A stretch of DNA of 64,000 nt from Brevibacterium antiquum (lineage in GTDB: Bacteria > Actinomycetota > Actinomycetes > Actinomycetales > Brevibacteriaceae). Each line of letters starts with the position of its first letter. Positions within the stretch are counted from its first letter, which is position 1. Below the pieces are notes generated by a model. The model was not told the origin of the DNA. It was given only the letters and a program-made list of their open reading frames with translations, and ran no database searches. A program made the position numbers and the translations under genes. The DNA is taken from positions 1 through 64,000 of the forward strand of contig NZ_JABASX010000011.1 in NCBI RefSeq assembly GCF_016107655.1, read 5' to 3'. Shown here piece after piece: positions 1 to 12,016 of the stretch.

Positions 1-312
1 CGTCACCACACACCATCAAACATGGCGGCGTACACCGGGGGTGTCAGTTTCAATTTTCGTTGCCATCCCCATCCTGTGATGATCCGACCCAAACTGTGTT
101 TGTGCTGGTCATACAGGGTGAAAACTGTTCTCGAAGAACTCGTTTTCTGCGGGGCAACGAGATACAACTCTAGACCAGGCCAGCCGGTGCGTGCAACTCG
201 AAATCGGAAAACTGGGCGTGACGCCCGTCACCAGGACTGTTATGACGGCTTCGTGCCCCGGAATACCGGGGATCGAGGGCTGTGCGAGCCCCTCAAAACA
301 GTGCGCGGACGA
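1..312. other. gene-poor left edge with two hairpins downstream of yccF
   Basis: I see no convincing gene here; the long open frame crossing it on the plus strand is out of register with the real minus-strand gene at 313-714. Two short inverted repeats lie just past the end of that gene: CCCCGG-aata-CCGGGG at 256-271, and an imperfect GAGGG/CCCTC stem at about 275-295. Read on the minus strand they could end transcription of the YccF gene, but no T-run follows. The remaining 250 bases show nothing I can name. Confidence 0.4.
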
Positions 313-714
313 TTAAGCTCCGCGGTATCCGGGCATGAGGGAGTTGCTGTCGACGATCTCCTTGCCCAGGGGCATGAGGGAGACGGGGATGAGTTTGATG
401 TTCGCCCATCCCAGCGGAATGCCGATGATCGAGACGAAGAGCGGGATCGAGGTCACCACGTGTCCGATGGCCAGCCAGATGCCGGCGACGATCACCCAGA
501 TGATGTTGCCCAAGGTCGTGGCAATGCCAGCTGGCCTCGTCTCGATGACCTCACGGCCGAAGGGCCAGAGGGCATAGTTGCCGATGCGGAAGGAGGCGAT
601 CCCCCAGGGGATGGTGACGATGAGGATGCAGCAGATGATGCCAGCGAGGTAGTAGCCGAGTGCCAGCCACAGTCCGCTGAAGATGAACCAGATGATGTTG
701 AGCAGCGTGCGCAT
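313..714 (-). CDS. YccF domain-containing inner-membrane protein
   Basis: A 133-residue protein made almost wholly of hydrophobic segments. It has the duplicated YccF (DUF307) pattern: an N-terminal half beginning MRTLLNIIWFIFSGLWLALGY and a second half with a matching NIIWVIVAGIWLAIGH stretch, each followed by a PWG or PLGW turn and an FGRE or LGKE element. About four membrane segments are expected and there is no signal peptide. The family is widespread and its function is not established. It is a single-gene unit with its own upstream region; an ATG at 714 preceded by a GAGGAG-like sequence supports the start. Confidence 0.9.
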   Translation of the reverse strand: MRTLLNIIWFIFSGLWLALGYYLAGIICCILIVTIPWGIASFRIGNYALWPFGREVIETRPAGIATTLGNIIWVIVAGIWLAIGHVVTSIPLFVSIIGIPLGWANIKLIPVSLMPLGKEIVDSNSLMPGYRGA

Positions 715-858
715 GTTCTCCTCGTTTCGACTTTGTTCTCTTTCCAGTCTCGGTCACTGCCCGCGCTGGTGCCATGAGGCTGTCCAGAAATCTCACGAAT
801 GACATCCCACAGAGCTTCGAACTCCCGAAGTCTCAACGCGCCAGCCCGAGTACCGGTA

Positions 859-901
859 CAAGTGAATGACTTGTCATTGACGATCACAAGTCATTCGCTT
901 G
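859..901. promoter_or_regulatory. long near-perfect inverted repeat upstream of yccF
   Basis: Two 16-base arms (859-874 and 886-901) are complementary with one G-T mismatch and are separated by 11 bases. The inner arms GAATGACTTGT and ACAAGTCATTC match perfectly. The repeat lies about 145 bases upstream of the YccF gene and before the tyrS terminator. It could be a dimeric repressor operator or a transcript hairpin. It lacks a T-run, so an operator seems at least as likely as a terminator. No regulator gene is adjacent. Confidence 0.5.
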
Positions 902-954
902 TCCATTGCAGCTCGCCGTCGATTCCGGCGCTTTCACCGTGTCGATGGTGAATA

Positions 955-999
955 CGACGACACCGTGCCCTCGATTTGATCAAGGACACGGTGTCGTCG
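955..999 (-). terminator. tyrS transcription terminator hairpin
   Basis: A perfect 13-base stem, CGACGACACCGTG with CACGGTGTCGTCG, encloses a 19-base spacer. It begins 13 bases beyond the tyrS stop codon in the direction of tyrS transcription. The T-run is weak, as is common in high-GC actinobacteria. Confidence 0.65.
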
Positions 1000-1012
1000 G
1001 CAGTCATGGAGC

Positions 1013-2299
1013 TCAGCTGATGATGTCAACTGCTCCCAGGGTCTTCTTTCCCCGACGCAGGAGGATCACTCCTCCGCCTTCGGTGGGGAGCACCTCGGCG
1101 GGGGTCAGGGTCTGGTCGTCACCGGTGACCTTGACGTTGTTGACGTAGGCGCCGCCGTCCTTGATGGCTCGGCGTGCCTCGCCCTTGGACTTCACGATGC
1201 CGGCAGTCACGAAGGCATCGGCAACGGGCACGCCCTCAGCCAGCTGCGTCGAGCTGACATCACCTCGAGGCAGCTCAGATGTCGCAGCACCCAGGGTGGA
1301 GGCGTCGAGGCTGGCAAGCTCTCCCCCACCGAACAGGGCAGAGGCCGCTGCGATCGCCTGCTCGTACTTCTCCTTGCCGTGGACCAAAGTCGTCACGTCC
1401 TCGGCCAGCACCTTCTGTGCCAGACGGGTGTGTGGTGCCGCGGTGAACTCGGCCTCGATCTCCCCAATCTCCTCGAGGGACCGGAATGAGAACACCTTGA
1501 GGTATTTCACGACGTCGCGATCATCAGCATTGAGCCAGAACTGGCTGAACGCGTATGGGCTGGTCAGGCTCTCGTCCAACCACACGGTGCCGGACTCGGT
1601 CTTGCCGAACTTGGTGCCGTCAGCCTTGGTGATCAGCGGAGTGGCCAGGGCATGGACGCTGTGCTGTTCGACGCGACGGATGAGATCAACGCCCGAGGTC
1701 AGGTTGCCCCACTGGTCGGAGCCACCGGTCTGCAGGGAGCAGCCGTAGCGGCGGTGGAGTTCGAGGTAGTCGTTGCCCTGCAGCACCTGGTACGAGAACT
1801 CCGTGAAGGAGATTCCTGCTTCGCTGTTGAGACGAGCCGAGACCGATTCCTTGGCCAGCATCCGGTTCATCGGGAAGTGCTTGCCGATGTCGCGGAGGAA
1901 ATCGATCGCAGACATCTCGGATGTCCAGTCGTAGTTGTTCACGACCTGGGCAGCATTCGGGCCGCTGAAGTCGAGGAACTTCTCAACCTGTGCCCGGATC
2001 TTTTCCAACCATTCCTCGACGACCTCGCGCGGGTTGAGCGTGCGCTCCCCCGACATGCGGGGGTCACCGATGAGCCCGGTTGCTCCACCGACGAGGGCCA
2101 GGGGGTTGTGTCCTGCCTTCTGCAGACGCGCGGCGGTGATGAGCTGGACCAGGTTGCCCATGTGCAGGCTGGGTGCGGTGGGATCGAACCCGACATAATA
2201 GGTCAGCGATTCCTCATTGAGAGCCTTCTGCAGGGCGGCTTCGTCGGTCGAAACCGAGACGAGGCCACGGGCCTTGAGTTCACTGAAGATGTCGGTCAC
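1013..2299 (-). CDS. tyrS: tyrosyl-tRNA synthetase
   Basis: Class I aminoacyl-tRNA synthetase that charges tRNA-Tyr with tyrosine in the cytoplasm. The 428-residue length is normal for bacterial TyrRS. The HIGH-type motif appears as PSLHMGNL near residue 45, and the KMSKS-type loop as KFGKT after LITKADGT near residue 225. The C-terminal 65 residues form an S4-like RNA-binding domain (VTAGIVKSKGEARRAIKDGG, then YVNNVKV). The start is GTG at 2299, preceded by AAAGGA at good spacing on the minus strand. The gene stands alone between the toxin-antitoxin remnant and its own terminator. A GC-rich hairpin lies in its leader. Confidence 0.97.
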   Translation of the reverse strand: MTDIFSELKARGLVSVSTDEAALQKALNEESLTYYVGFDPTAPSLHMGNLVQLITAARLQKAGHNPLALVGGATGLIGDPRMSGERTLNPREVVEEWLEKIRAQVEKFLDFSGPNAAQVVNNYDWTSEMSAIDFLRDIGKHFPMNRMLAKESVSARLNSEAGISFTEFSYQVLQGNDYLELHRRYGCSLQTGGSDQWGNLTSGVDLIRRVEQHSVHALATPLITKADGTKFGKTESGTVWLDESLTSPYAFSQFWLNADDRDVVKYLKVFSFRSLEEIGEIEAEFTAAPHTRLAQKVLAEDVTTLVHGKEKYEQAIAAASALFGGGELASLDASTLGAATSELPRGDVSSTQLAEGVPVADAFVTAGIVKSKGEARRAIKDGGAYVNNVKVTGDDQTLTPAEVLPTEGGGVILLRRGKKTLGAVDIIS

Positions 2300-2325
2300 T
2301 TCGGTCCTTTCAGATGTGTATGAAG

Positions 2326-2344
2326 CGTCGGCGAGAAGCCGACG
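2326..2344 (-). promoter_or_regulatory. hairpin in the tyrS leader
   Basis: A perfect 7-base stem, CGTCGGC and GCCGACG with loop GAGAA, sits about 27 bases upstream of the tyrS start codon. It could be a leader attenuator or the end of the upstream toxin-antitoxin transcript. I could not find T-box consensus elements around it. Confidence 0.35.
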
Positions 2345-2405
2345 GGGTCAATTCTACGGGTTGTTCTGAGCTAGTCCCTCACACCTGGGCGCACCGGAAT
2401 CATTT

Positions 2406-2600
2406 TCAGCGATACACTTCACGTCGATGCCCGACGCTCAACACCAGTACGAGAAGTTCTCCGTCGTATACGTCGTAGATGATCCTGTAGTCGCCGACCC
2501 GAATCCGAAGTTCGCCACCACCGCCCTTGAGCTGAATACTCCCCTGTGGACGAGGATCCTCGGCCAGTCAACTGATCGAGTAGCTCATCGAGGAAGCTCA
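2406..2600 (-). pseudogene. broken RelE/ParE-family toxin remnant
   Basis: On the minus strand directly after the antitoxin, one frame encodes a typical RelE C-terminus: LAEDPRPQGSIQLKGGGGE, then LRIRVGDYRIIYDVYDGE, then LLVLVLSVGHRREVYR and a stop at 2406-2408. That frame is closed upstream by TGA at about 2560. A second frame overlapping the antitoxin stop encodes SFLDELLDQLT, which matches the middle of the same family. Two lesions are therefore visible: a frameshift between DELLDQLT and AEDPRP, and loss of the N-terminal 25-30 residues with the start codon. An intact toxin would be about 85 residues. RelE/YoeB toxins cleave mRNA on the ribosome; this copy should be inactive. Confidence 0.75.
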
Positions 2601-2843
2601 GATGCCAATCTCTCTGACGAGGTCCTCGTGAGGGACTCGTTCGGACTCATCACGCGCCGCGGCGGCAGATCGAATATCAGCCTGATCCTCCAATGCCTGC
2701 AGAGCACGGTCATAGAACTCCGGAGACACAACGACAGCACGACGGCCCGCCCCGCGCGAGGTGATCTCGACGGGCTCGCGCTGCGCAGCGGCAATGTAGT
2801 CACTCTGCTGATTGCGGAACTGGGATAACGTCACTGAACTCAT
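2598..2843 (-). CDS. Phd/YefM-family antitoxin
   Basis: An 81-residue antitoxin of the Phd/YefM type. The N-terminal DNA-binding half reads MSSVTLSQFRNQQSDYIAA, then EPVEITSRGAGRRAVVVSPE, which is the usual family pattern. The C-terminal half is acidic and helical and would wrap the toxin. The start is ATG at 2843; a GTG one codon earlier is possible. A perfect palindrome lies 7 bases upstream, fitting the autorepression known for this family. The partner toxin downstream is broken, so the antitoxin survives alone and may now act only as a repressor or as an anti-addiction factor. Confidence 0.88.
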   Translation of the reverse strand: MSSVTLSQFRNQQSDYIAAAQREPVEITSRGAGRRAVVVSPEFYDRALQALEDQADIRSAAAARDESERVPHEDLVREIGI

Positions 2844-2850
2844 CACTCAA

Positions 2851-2876
2851 GCGTACAACTTGTACAAGTTGTACGC
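2851..2876. promoter_or_regulatory. perfect 26-bp palindromic operator of the antitoxin gene
   Basis: The half-site GCGTACAACTTGT is followed by its exact reverse complement, giving a 26-base perfect palindrome centred on TTGTACAA and ending 7 bases before the antitoxin start codon. The TGTACA core matches the core known for YefM-YoeB operators. The flanking GTACAA and TTGTAC copies would allow more than one dimer to bind. Confidence 0.8.
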
Positions 2877-2925
2877 AATGCTCAACAGCGTTCCTGAAAT
2901 CGTGCTTCTTCGTAAAGAAGTACGC

Positions 2926-4452
<1,527 letters not shown>

Positions 4453-4471
4453 CTATGTGTTCCAGGCCCGT

Positions 4472-4500
4472 GTGTATCAGTCTTCCGTGTATCGGGTGTA

Positions 4501-4504
<4 letters not shown>
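4472..4504. repeat. triple short repeat GTGTATCRG at the argR 3' end
   Basis: Three copies of GTGTATC followed by AG, GG and AG lie at 4472, 4487 and 4496. The last overlaps the argR stop codon. No function is evident. Confidence 0.3.
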
Positions 4505-6065
<1,561 letters not shown>

Positions 6066-7283
6066 TCAGCCGCGCAGCAGTCCGGGCAGGGCGGTCAGGA
6101 ACGATGCGAGATCGTCTTTCGTGATGATCAGCGGTGGTGCCAGGCGCAGGCGTCCGGGTGAGACGGGGTTGATGATGAACCCGGCCTCGAGCGCGCGGGC
6201 GGTGATCGCCTTCTCGTTAAGTCCTTCGGCCAGTTCGAGGCCGAGAAGGAGACCGGTGCCGGTGACCTTCTCGATGCCGTCGATTCCCAGCAGCTGTTCG
6301 CTGAGCCATTCGCCTGTGGCCCGAGTGTGGGCGAGCAGGTTTTCGGTCTCGATGGTCTCGAGTACGGCCAGTCCAGCCGCGCAGGCGATGGGGTTTCCGC
6401 CGAAGGTGGTCCCGTGCTGTCCGGCTTCGAGGAGTTTGGTATTGGCATCGCCGACGGTGATGGTGGCCCCGATCGGCATGCCCCCGCCCAGGCCCTTCGC
6501 CGAGGTGATGATGTCGGGGACGACGCCTTCGCCGATGTCCGGGTTCTGGTAGGCGAACCACGATCCGGTCCTGGCCACACCGGATTGGACCTCGTCGAGG
6601 ACGAGGAGGGCCCCTGCCTCGCGGGTGAGTTCACGGACCTTGGTGAGGTAGCCGGCCGGGTGCTGCCGGACTCCGACTTCGCCCTGTATGGGTTCGATGA
6701 AGACGGCGGCAGTGGTGTCGTTGATGGCGGCGGCGAGCGCGTCGACGTCGCCGTAAGGGATGTGGACGACGCCGGGCACTCCGGGTGCGAAGGGTTCGCG
6801 GTAGGCGGCCTTGGCCGTCAGTGCGAGCGCGCCCATGGTCCTGCCGTGGAAGGCGCCTTCGATGGCGATGATGATCGGGCGTGATCCACCTCCTGCACGG
6901 CGGGCCATTTTGAAGGCTGCTTCGTTAGCCTCGGTGCCGGAGTTCGAGAAGAACACGGCCGAACCGCTGGGCAGGTCGAGGACCTCGTGAAGTTTGGACG
7001 CGAGGGCGATCTGCGGTGGTGAGGTGAAGAAGTTCGAGATGTGGCCCAGGGTCGACGCCTGCTCGGTGATGGCCTTGACCCATGCGGGGTGGCAGTGGCC
7101 GAGTGCGTTGACGGCGATGCCGGCGAGCAGGTCGAGGTATTCCTTGCCCGAGGCGTCCCACGCGTGCACGCCCTGCCCGCGGACGAGATCGAGCTGAGGT
7201 GAGCCGAAGACCGGTGAGAGGACGCGGGAGAAGTCATCGCGCCAGGTCTGGGCCTGGTCTGTCACAGCGTTCGTCTCATTCAT
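6066..7283 (-). CDS. argD: acetylornithine aminotransferase
   Basis: PLP-dependent class III aminotransferase converting N-acetylglutamate semialdehyde and glutamate to N-acetylornithine. The chosen start is ATG at 7283 ([18 protein letters not shown]), which overlaps the argB stop by 8 bases and has GAGGAG upstream; the longer open frame from 7472 is only argB read out of frame. This gives 405 residues. Markers are [43 protein letters not shown] and the PLP lysine in [15 protein letters not shown]. Confidence 0.96.
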   Translation of the reverse strand: MNETNAVTDQAQTWRDDFSRVLSPVFGSPQLDLVRGQGVHAWDASGKEYLDLLAGIAVNALGHCHPAWVKAITEQASTLGHISNFFTSPPQIALASKLHEVLDLPSGSAVFFSNSGTEANEAAFKMARRAGGGSRPIIIAIEGAFHGRTMGALALTAKAAYREPFAPGVPGVVHIPYGDVDALAAAINDTTAAVFIEPIQGEVGVRQHPAGYLTKVRELTREAGALLVLDEVQSGVARTGSWFAYQNPDIGEGVVPDIITSAKGLGGGMPIGATITVGDANTKLLEAGQHGTTFGGNPIACAAGLAVLETIETENLLAHTRATGEWLSEQLLGIDGIEKVTGTGLLLGLELAEGLNEKAITARALEAGFIINPVSPGRLRLAPPLIITKDDLASFLTALPGLLRG

Positions 7284-8277
7284 CGTTCGTCTCCTCAGTG
7301 CTTGTCTCGTGTCCCTCGCCCTTGTGTCCGTCACCCAGCGGTGCGGGTTCGACGACGGTGTCTTCGACCATGGTGCCGATGCCCTCGGAGGTGAAGACCT
7401 CGAGGAGGAGCGAGTGTGCCATCCGGCCGTCGATGATGTGGGCCTGCTGGACTCCGTGCTCGATGGCTTCAAGTGCTGCGGTCATCTTCGGGATCATGCC
7501 CGCGTCAAGGCTGGGCAGCAGCTCACGCAGCTTAGCCGGTCCTATGCGGGAGATGAGGCTCGAGGTATCGGGCCAGTTGGCGTAGAGGCCCGGCACATCG
7601 GTGAGCATGATCAGTTTGTCGGCACGCAAGGCTTTCGCCACGGCGGAGGCGGCGAGGTCGGCGTTGATGTTGAGCGGTTTGCCCGCTTCCCCGTCGATCT
7701 CCGAGGCGATCGAGCAGATGACGGGCACCCGCCCGGCGTCGAGGAGCTCGGTGAGCACGGTGGTGTTGACTTCGGCGATCTCTCCCACCCGGCCGAGGTC
7801 GATGACCTCACCGTCCACCTCGGCGTGGGTCTTGTGAGCCAGCAGCAGGTCGGCGTCCTCACCGGAGAGCCCGATCGCGGCATTGCCGTTCTGGTTGATG
7901 CGGGAGACGATGTCGCGGTTGACCTGGCCGGAGAGGACCATGCGGATGACCTCGGCGGCCTCCTCGCTGGTGACCCGCTGGCCTGCCTTGAACTCGGACT
8001 CGATCCCCAAGCGAGAGAGCATCGAGGTGATCTGAGGTCCGCCGCCGTGGACGACGACGGGTCGGATTCCTGCGAAGCGGAGGAAGGCGATGTCGTCGGC
8101 GAAGGACTGCTGCAGCTCCGGGGAGATCATCGCGTTGCCGCCGTACTTGATGACGATCGTGGCACCGGCGAAGGTTTTGATCCACGGCAGCGCCTCGGTC
8201 AGGGCTTCGGCCTTTACCTGGGCAGCGGCGAGCCGGGCGGCTGTGGACTTCGTGGACATATCGTGTGGGTTGCTCAT
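7276..8277 (-). CDS. argB: acetylglutamate kinase
   Basis: Phosphorylates N-acetylglutamate, the second step of the pathway and usually the arginine-feedback point. Amino-acid kinase fold: [11 protein letters not shown] near residue 42 (phosphate binding), [21 protein letters not shown], then [13 protein letters not shown]. The C-terminal tail after the kinase domain ([17 protein letters not shown]) is followed by about 30 low-complexity acidic residues, so the 333 residues slightly exceed the usual 295-300. Starts with a 4-base ATGA overlap on argJ. Confidence 0.97.
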   Translation of the reverse strand: MSNPHDMSTKSTAARLAAAQVKAEALTEALPWIKTFAGATIVIKYGGNAMISPELQQSFADDIAFLRFAGIRPVVVHGGGPQITSMLSRLGIESEFKAGQRVTSEEAAEVIRMVLSGQVNRDIVSRINQNGNAAIGLSGEDADLLLAHKTHAEVDGEVIDLGRVGEIAEVNTTVLTELLDAGRVPVICSIASEIDGEAGKPLNINADLAASAVAKALRADKLIMLTDVPGLYANWPDTSSLISRIGPAKLRELLPSLDAGMIPKMTAALEAIEHGVQQAHIIDGRMAHSLLLEVFTSEGIGTMVEDTVVEPAPLGDGHKGEGHETSTEETNDE

Positions 8278-9452
8278 GTGGAGTAGGCGCTGTTCTCTTC
8301 GACGTAATCGTGGGTGAGGTCCGAGGTCCAGACCGTGGCGGTGTGATCTCCGGCGTGGAGGTCGATAACGACGTCGACGTTGCGGTCGAATGTGACCTTC
8401 TCCGGGTCCTCATAGGGACCAGAGGCCCGGCATACCTCGGTGCCGTTGATGATCACGTCGATGGCCGTGGGGTCGAAAGTCGCCGAGGTGGTTCCCACCT
8501 GAGCGACGACACGTCCCCAGTTCGGGTCCTGGCCGAAGATCGCGGCCTTGAACAGGGCCGAGCGTGACACTGAGCGGGAGACCTCGACGGCCTCGGCTTC
8601 ACTGGCCGCACCCTGAGTGGTGATGGCGATGTCGTGGTGGGCGCCTTCGGCGTCGACGTGGAGCTGGTGCATGAGGTCGAGGCAGAGTTCGCGCAGCAGG
8701 CTCGTGAACTCCTCCGTGTCGACGGTTGCCTCGTGGGCGCCGGAGGACATGAGGATGACGGTGTCGTTCGTCGACATGCAGCCGTCCGTGTCGAGGCGGT
8801 CGAAGCTCTGACTCGTCGAGGCCCGCAGAACCTGGTCGAGCACTTCTCTGTCGACCTTGGCATCGGTGGTGATGACGACGAGCATGGTGGCCAATCCGGG
8901 GGCGAGCATGCCCGCGCCCTTGGCCATGCCACCGATCGTGTACCCGGAGCTGCCCTCGCGGGTGGCGGTCTTGGCCACGGTGTCGGTGGTCATGATCGCC
9001 TCGGCGGCGTGCTCGCCTCCGGCCACGGAGTCCTCGGCGGCGGCCACGAGTGGTGGCAGGTTGTCGATGATGGTGTCGCGGAAGTCCTGGCCGCCGACGC
9101 CGATGAGTCCAGTCGAGCAGACGAGGATGTCTTCGGCTTGGGTGTCGGTGCCGGCCTCGGTGAGGAGATCGGCGGTGGTCTGGGCGGTCAGGGTGGTCGT
9201 CTCGTATCCGAAGTCACCGGTGTAGCAGTTGGCTCCTCCGGAGTTGAGGACCACGGCACGGGCCCGACCGTTCGCCGAGGCCTTCTGGGACCACAGGACG
9301 GGGTTGGCCTTGCACCGGTTCGAGGTGTAGACGGCGGCGACAGCAGTGTCGGGGCCGGTGTTGATGACGAGCGAGAGGTCTTTGGTCCCGCTGGGTTTGA
9401 GTCCGGCGGTGAGGCCGGCGGCAGTGAAGCCGAGTGGTGCGGTCACGCTCAT
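8274..9452 (-). CDS. argJ: bifunctional ornithine acetyltransferase / N-acetylglutamate synthase
   Basis: ArgJ recycles the acetyl group from N-acetylornithine to glutamate and, in bifunctional forms, also makes N-acetylglutamate from acetyl-CoA. The proenzyme cuts itself before a conserved threonine; here the site is in [13 protein letters not shown], near residue 190. The N-terminus [17 protein letters not shown] and the C-terminal [10 protein letters not shown] are family-typical, as is GEAA-region sequence [16 protein letters not shown]. The 392 residues are standard. It is linked to argC and argB by 4-base overlaps. Because argJ is present, the linear argE route is not needed. Confidence 0.97.
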   Translation of the reverse strand: MSVTAPLGFTAAGLTAGLKPSGTKDLSLVINTGPDTAVAAVYTSNRCKANPVLWSQKASANGRARAVVLNSGGANCYTGDFGYETTTLTAQTTADLLTEAGTDTQAEDILVCSTGLIGVGGQDFRDTIIDNLPPLVAAAEDSVAGGEHAAEAIMTTDTVAKTATREGSSGYTIGGMAKGAGMLAPGLATMLVVITTDAKVDREVLDQVLRASTSQSFDRLDTDGCMSTNDTVILMSSGAHEATVDTEEFTSLLRELCLDLMHQLHVDAEGAHHDIAITTQGAASEAEAVEVSRSVSRSALFKAAIFGQDPNWGRVVAQVGTTSATFDPTAIDVIINGTEVCRASGPYEDPEKVTFDRNVDVVIDLHAGDHTATVWTSDLTHDYVEENSAYST

Positions 9453-10558
9453 GGTGCGACTCCTTCAAGGGGAAGTGCGGTGGTCTCGTCGAGGCCGAGG
9501 GCAAGGTGGATGGACTGCAGGGCTTGGCCGGCGGTGCCGCGGACGAGGTTGTCCAGGGCCACAACAATCAGGATCTTGCCTGCCCGTTCGTCGACGGTGA
9601 ACTGGACGTGCGCGAGGTTCGAACCGGTCGTCGAAGAGGTTCGCGGCCATTGGCCCTCAGGCAGGACGCGGACGAAGGGCTCGTCGGCGTAGGCCTGGTC
9701 GAATGCCTGGGCCAGCTGGTCTTTGAGTGCCGCAGCGACGAGGAGGCCTTCGGCGGTTTTCGGTGCGGACTCGCCCGCGTCGGCGGTGATGGTGGCGAGG
9801 ATTCCGCGGGCCATGGGCACGAGTGTCGGGGTGAAGGAGATCCGCGTCGGGCCTTCTGCGGCATCGGCGCCGAGCACCCCGTTGAGGTTCTGCTCGATCT
9901 CGGGCACGTGCCGGTGAGTGCCGCCCGTGCCATAGGGAGAGGCATCGCCGAGGACCTCGGCGGCTGTGAGGTGCGGCTTGAGTGCCTTGCCCGCTCCGGA
10001 GACTCCATTGGCGAGGACTGCGTTGAGACCCGAGGGTGCGGCGAGTCCGGCCTGGATGAGTGGCGCGAGCCCGAGGGTCACGGCGGTGACATTGCAGCCG
10101 GGCACGGCGATGCGCTTCGTGTCCTTGAGTGCCTCGCGCTGCTTCGTACCATCGGCGGTGAGCAGTTCGGGCAGACCATAGGTCCAGGTGCCCTGGTGGG
10201 TCGAGCCGTAGAACTTCTCCCAGGCGGCTGCGCTGATGAGGCGGTGGTCGGCAGCGAGGTCGACGATGAGCGTCTCGGGACTCGACTCTTCGAGCTCGGC
10301 GGCGATCGCTCCGGACTGGCCGTGCGGGAGCGCGAGGATGACGACATCGTGGCCGGCGAGCACCTCGGCGGTGGACTCCTTGACTACGAAATCGGAATAT
10401 CGGGCAAGATGGGGTTGATGTCGGCCGAGCGTCTCGCCCACGGAGGAATGTCCGCACACCGTGGTGACGTTGAGATGAGGGTGAGTGCTCAGCAGCCGGA
10501 GGACCTCTCCCCCGGCGTATCCGGTGGCACCGGAGACGGCAACCGTAAGATCATTCAT
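9449..10558 (-). CDS. argC: N-acetyl-gamma-glutamyl-phosphate reductase
   Basis: NADPH-dependent reduction of N-acetylglutamyl phosphate to the semialdehyde. N-terminal Rossmann fold: VAVSGATGYAGGEVLRLL. The catalytic cysteine is in VPGCNVTAVTLGL, near residue 155. Later KALKPHLTAAEV and HRHVPEIEQNL are typical. It is the first gene of the leftward arg operon. ATG at 10558 has no clear ribosome-binding site; a TATAGT element ends 6 bases before it, so a leaderless or very short-leader transcript is possible. Confidence 0.96.
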   Translation of the reverse strand: MNDLTVAVSGATGYAGGEVLRLLSTHPHLNVTTVCGHSSVGETLGRHQPHLARYSDFVVKESTAEVLAGHDVVILALPHGQSGAIAAELEESSPETLIVDLAADHRLISAAAWEKFYGSTHQGTWTYGLPELLTADGTKQREALKDTKRIAVPGCNVTAVTLGLAPLIQAGLAAPSGLNAVLANGVSGAGKALKPHLTAAEVLGDASPYGTGGTHRHVPEIEQNLNGVLGADAAEGPTRISFTPTLVPMARGILATITADAGESAPKTAEGLLVAAALKDQLAQAFDQAYADEPFVRVLPEGQWPRTSSTTGSNLAHVQFTVDERAGKILIVVALDNLVRGTAGQALQSIHLALGLDETTALPLEGVAP

Positions 10559-10599
10559 ATGTATAACTATACCAGTACATTAAATTATATGCAGGAGGC
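10559..10599. promoter_or_regulatory. divergent argC / oxidoreductase promoter with ARG-box-like sequences
   Basis: Only 44 bases separate the argC start from the divergent oxidoreductase start, and they are far more AT-rich than their surroundings. Two imperfect palindromes are visible: GTATA-AC-TATAC at 10561-10572, and TGCATATAATTTAATGTA (minus-strand reading) at about 10575-10592. The latter resembles ARG boxes (TGCAT...ATGTA arms with an AT-rich centre) and contains TATAAT. ArgR encoded in the operon is the natural ligand. Boxes here could control both directions. Confidence 0.6.
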
Positions 10600-10602
10600 G
10601 TG

Positions 10603-11577
10603 ATGACCCAGGCTATTCAGGCGATGCGAGCAGGTGGACCCGAGGTTCTCGAATTCAATGAGGTCGAGACCCCTCGGCCCGGTCCTGGTGAGGTCCTCGT
10701 TGACGTCGCGGCCGCGGGTGTGAACTTCATCGACACGTATCGTCGTTCGGGCACGTATCCGATGAGCTACCCGCACATCGTCGGGTCTGAGGGCACCGGT
10801 CACATCGCCGAGGTGGGCGAAGGCGTGGCGAGCTGGTCCGTCGGCGATCGCGTCGCCTGGCACGAGGGCCCGGGATCATATGCGACTCAGGTCGTCGTCA
10901 AGACCGATAACCTGTTGCGCGTGCCCGAGGGCGTGAGCACCGAGGTCGCTGCCGCAATGCCGCTGCAGGGCCTGACCGCCCAGTACCTAGCCACGAGCTC
11001 GCACGAGATCAAGCCAGGACACACTGCTCTCGTCCATGCCGGTGCCGGTGGTGTCGGACTGCTGCTCACCCAGATCATCAAGCACCTGGGCGGCAACGTC
11101 ATCTCGACCGTGAGCACCGAGGAGAAGGCGGAACTGGCACGCAAGGCCGGAGCCGACGAAGTGTTCCTCTACGGCAAGGGTGTCGACATCACGGCGAAGG
11201 TCAAGGAACTCACCGACGGCGAGGGCGTCGAGGTCGCCTATGACGGCGTCGGCAAGGACACTTTCGATGCCTCGCTCGCATCGTTGAAGCCGCTGGGCTC
11301 GATGGTGCTCTTCGGCGGCGCATCGGGGCAGGTGCCACCGTTCGACATTCAGCGGCTGAATTCCTCGGGTGGCATCTTCCTGTCCCGGCCGTCACTGGCC
11401 TGGTTCGCCCGCTCCCCCGAACAGTTGGCCAAGCGCTCGGCGATGCTCTTCAACGGCATCGAACATGGCTGGTTGAACTTCCGGGTCGGCGCCACGTTCG
11501 CGCTACCTGAAGCTGCGGATGCTCATCGGGCGCTTGAGGGTCGGGAGACCACGGGCAAGGTTGTGCTGACGGTGTGA
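10603..11577 (+). CDS. NADPH:quinone oxidoreductase, zinc-free MDR family
   Basis: Quinone oxidoreductase of the medium-chain reductase family (Qor-like), expected to reduce quinones or enones with NADPH in the cytoplasm. The GroES-like N-terminus contains AAGVNFIDTYRRSGTYP, and the nucleotide-binding motif is VHAGAGGVGLLLTQIIKHLG near residue 145. Cysteine zinc ligands are absent. ATG at 10603 has AGGAGG 6 bases upstream; a GTG one codon earlier is less likely. The 324 residues are typical. It is transcribed away from argC across a shared promoter, but no link to arginine metabolism is implied by its sequence. Confidence 0.92.
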   Translation: MTQAIQAMRAGGPEVLEFNEVETPRPGPGEVLVDVAAAGVNFIDTYRRSGTYPMSYPHIVGSEGTGHIAEVGEGVASWSVGDRVAWHEGPGSYATQVVVKTDNLLRVPEGVSTEVAAAMPLQGLTAQYLATSSHEIKPGHTALVHAGAGGVGLLLTQIIKHLGGNVISTVSTEEKAELARKAGADEVFLYGKGVDITAKVKELTDGEGVEVAYDGVGKDTFDASLASLKPLGSMVLFGGASGQVPPFDIQRLNSSGGIFLSRPSLAWFARSPEQLAKRSAMLFNGIEHGWLNFRVGATFALPEAADAHRALEGRETTGKVVLTV

Positions 11578-12016
11578 TCGCGGTGCACCAAGTTGAAATA
11601 GAGCGGCTCTCCCAGGATCGAGAACTGCCTTAACTCGGAAATATCTGTTCGCCACCCCAGGCAGACTCACTACTAGTCCTGCCAGCTCCTAACAAGCTAG
11701 GGCCGCAAGGAGGTAAACCGGCCGCTTGACCGTCGAGTATTTATGGATCCCCCGAGATGGGACCGACCAGGCAGTCAACCCGACAGTATTCGACACTCCA
11801 CCTTCGCCCTACCCGATCTGATCATGTGCTACCACCTCAATCGACTTGGCCTGAAATCAGTCGGACAACGGCCCGAACCGAGTCGCCCTTCGATCGCGAG
11901 CCGGGCAGACGAACCTAACGCACGGCGCCGTACGCACAGCTGCTAAGGAACAATGCGTCGACTGGCGACATGGGAATGAGAGCCGAGAGCAACATGCGTA
12001 CTATAGGATTAGTCGA
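11578..12016. other. AT-richer intergenic region at the left edge of the defence island
   Basis: No supportable gene. GC content falls here relative to the oxidoreductase gene, marking the left boundary of acquired DNA. A strong purine-rich AAGGAGG lies near 11709 but is not followed by a convincing coding frame. The last 20 bases hold a weak -10-like TACTATA before the first RT gene. No tRNA or clear attachment repeat is visible. A non-coding RNA cannot be excluded, but I see no ACACAC tract here. Confidence 0.4.

Noticed and set aside
7284..7472. N-terminal extension of argD
   Set aside because: The extra 63 residues are argB out of frame; the ATG at 7283 has a good ribosome-binding site and matches family starts.
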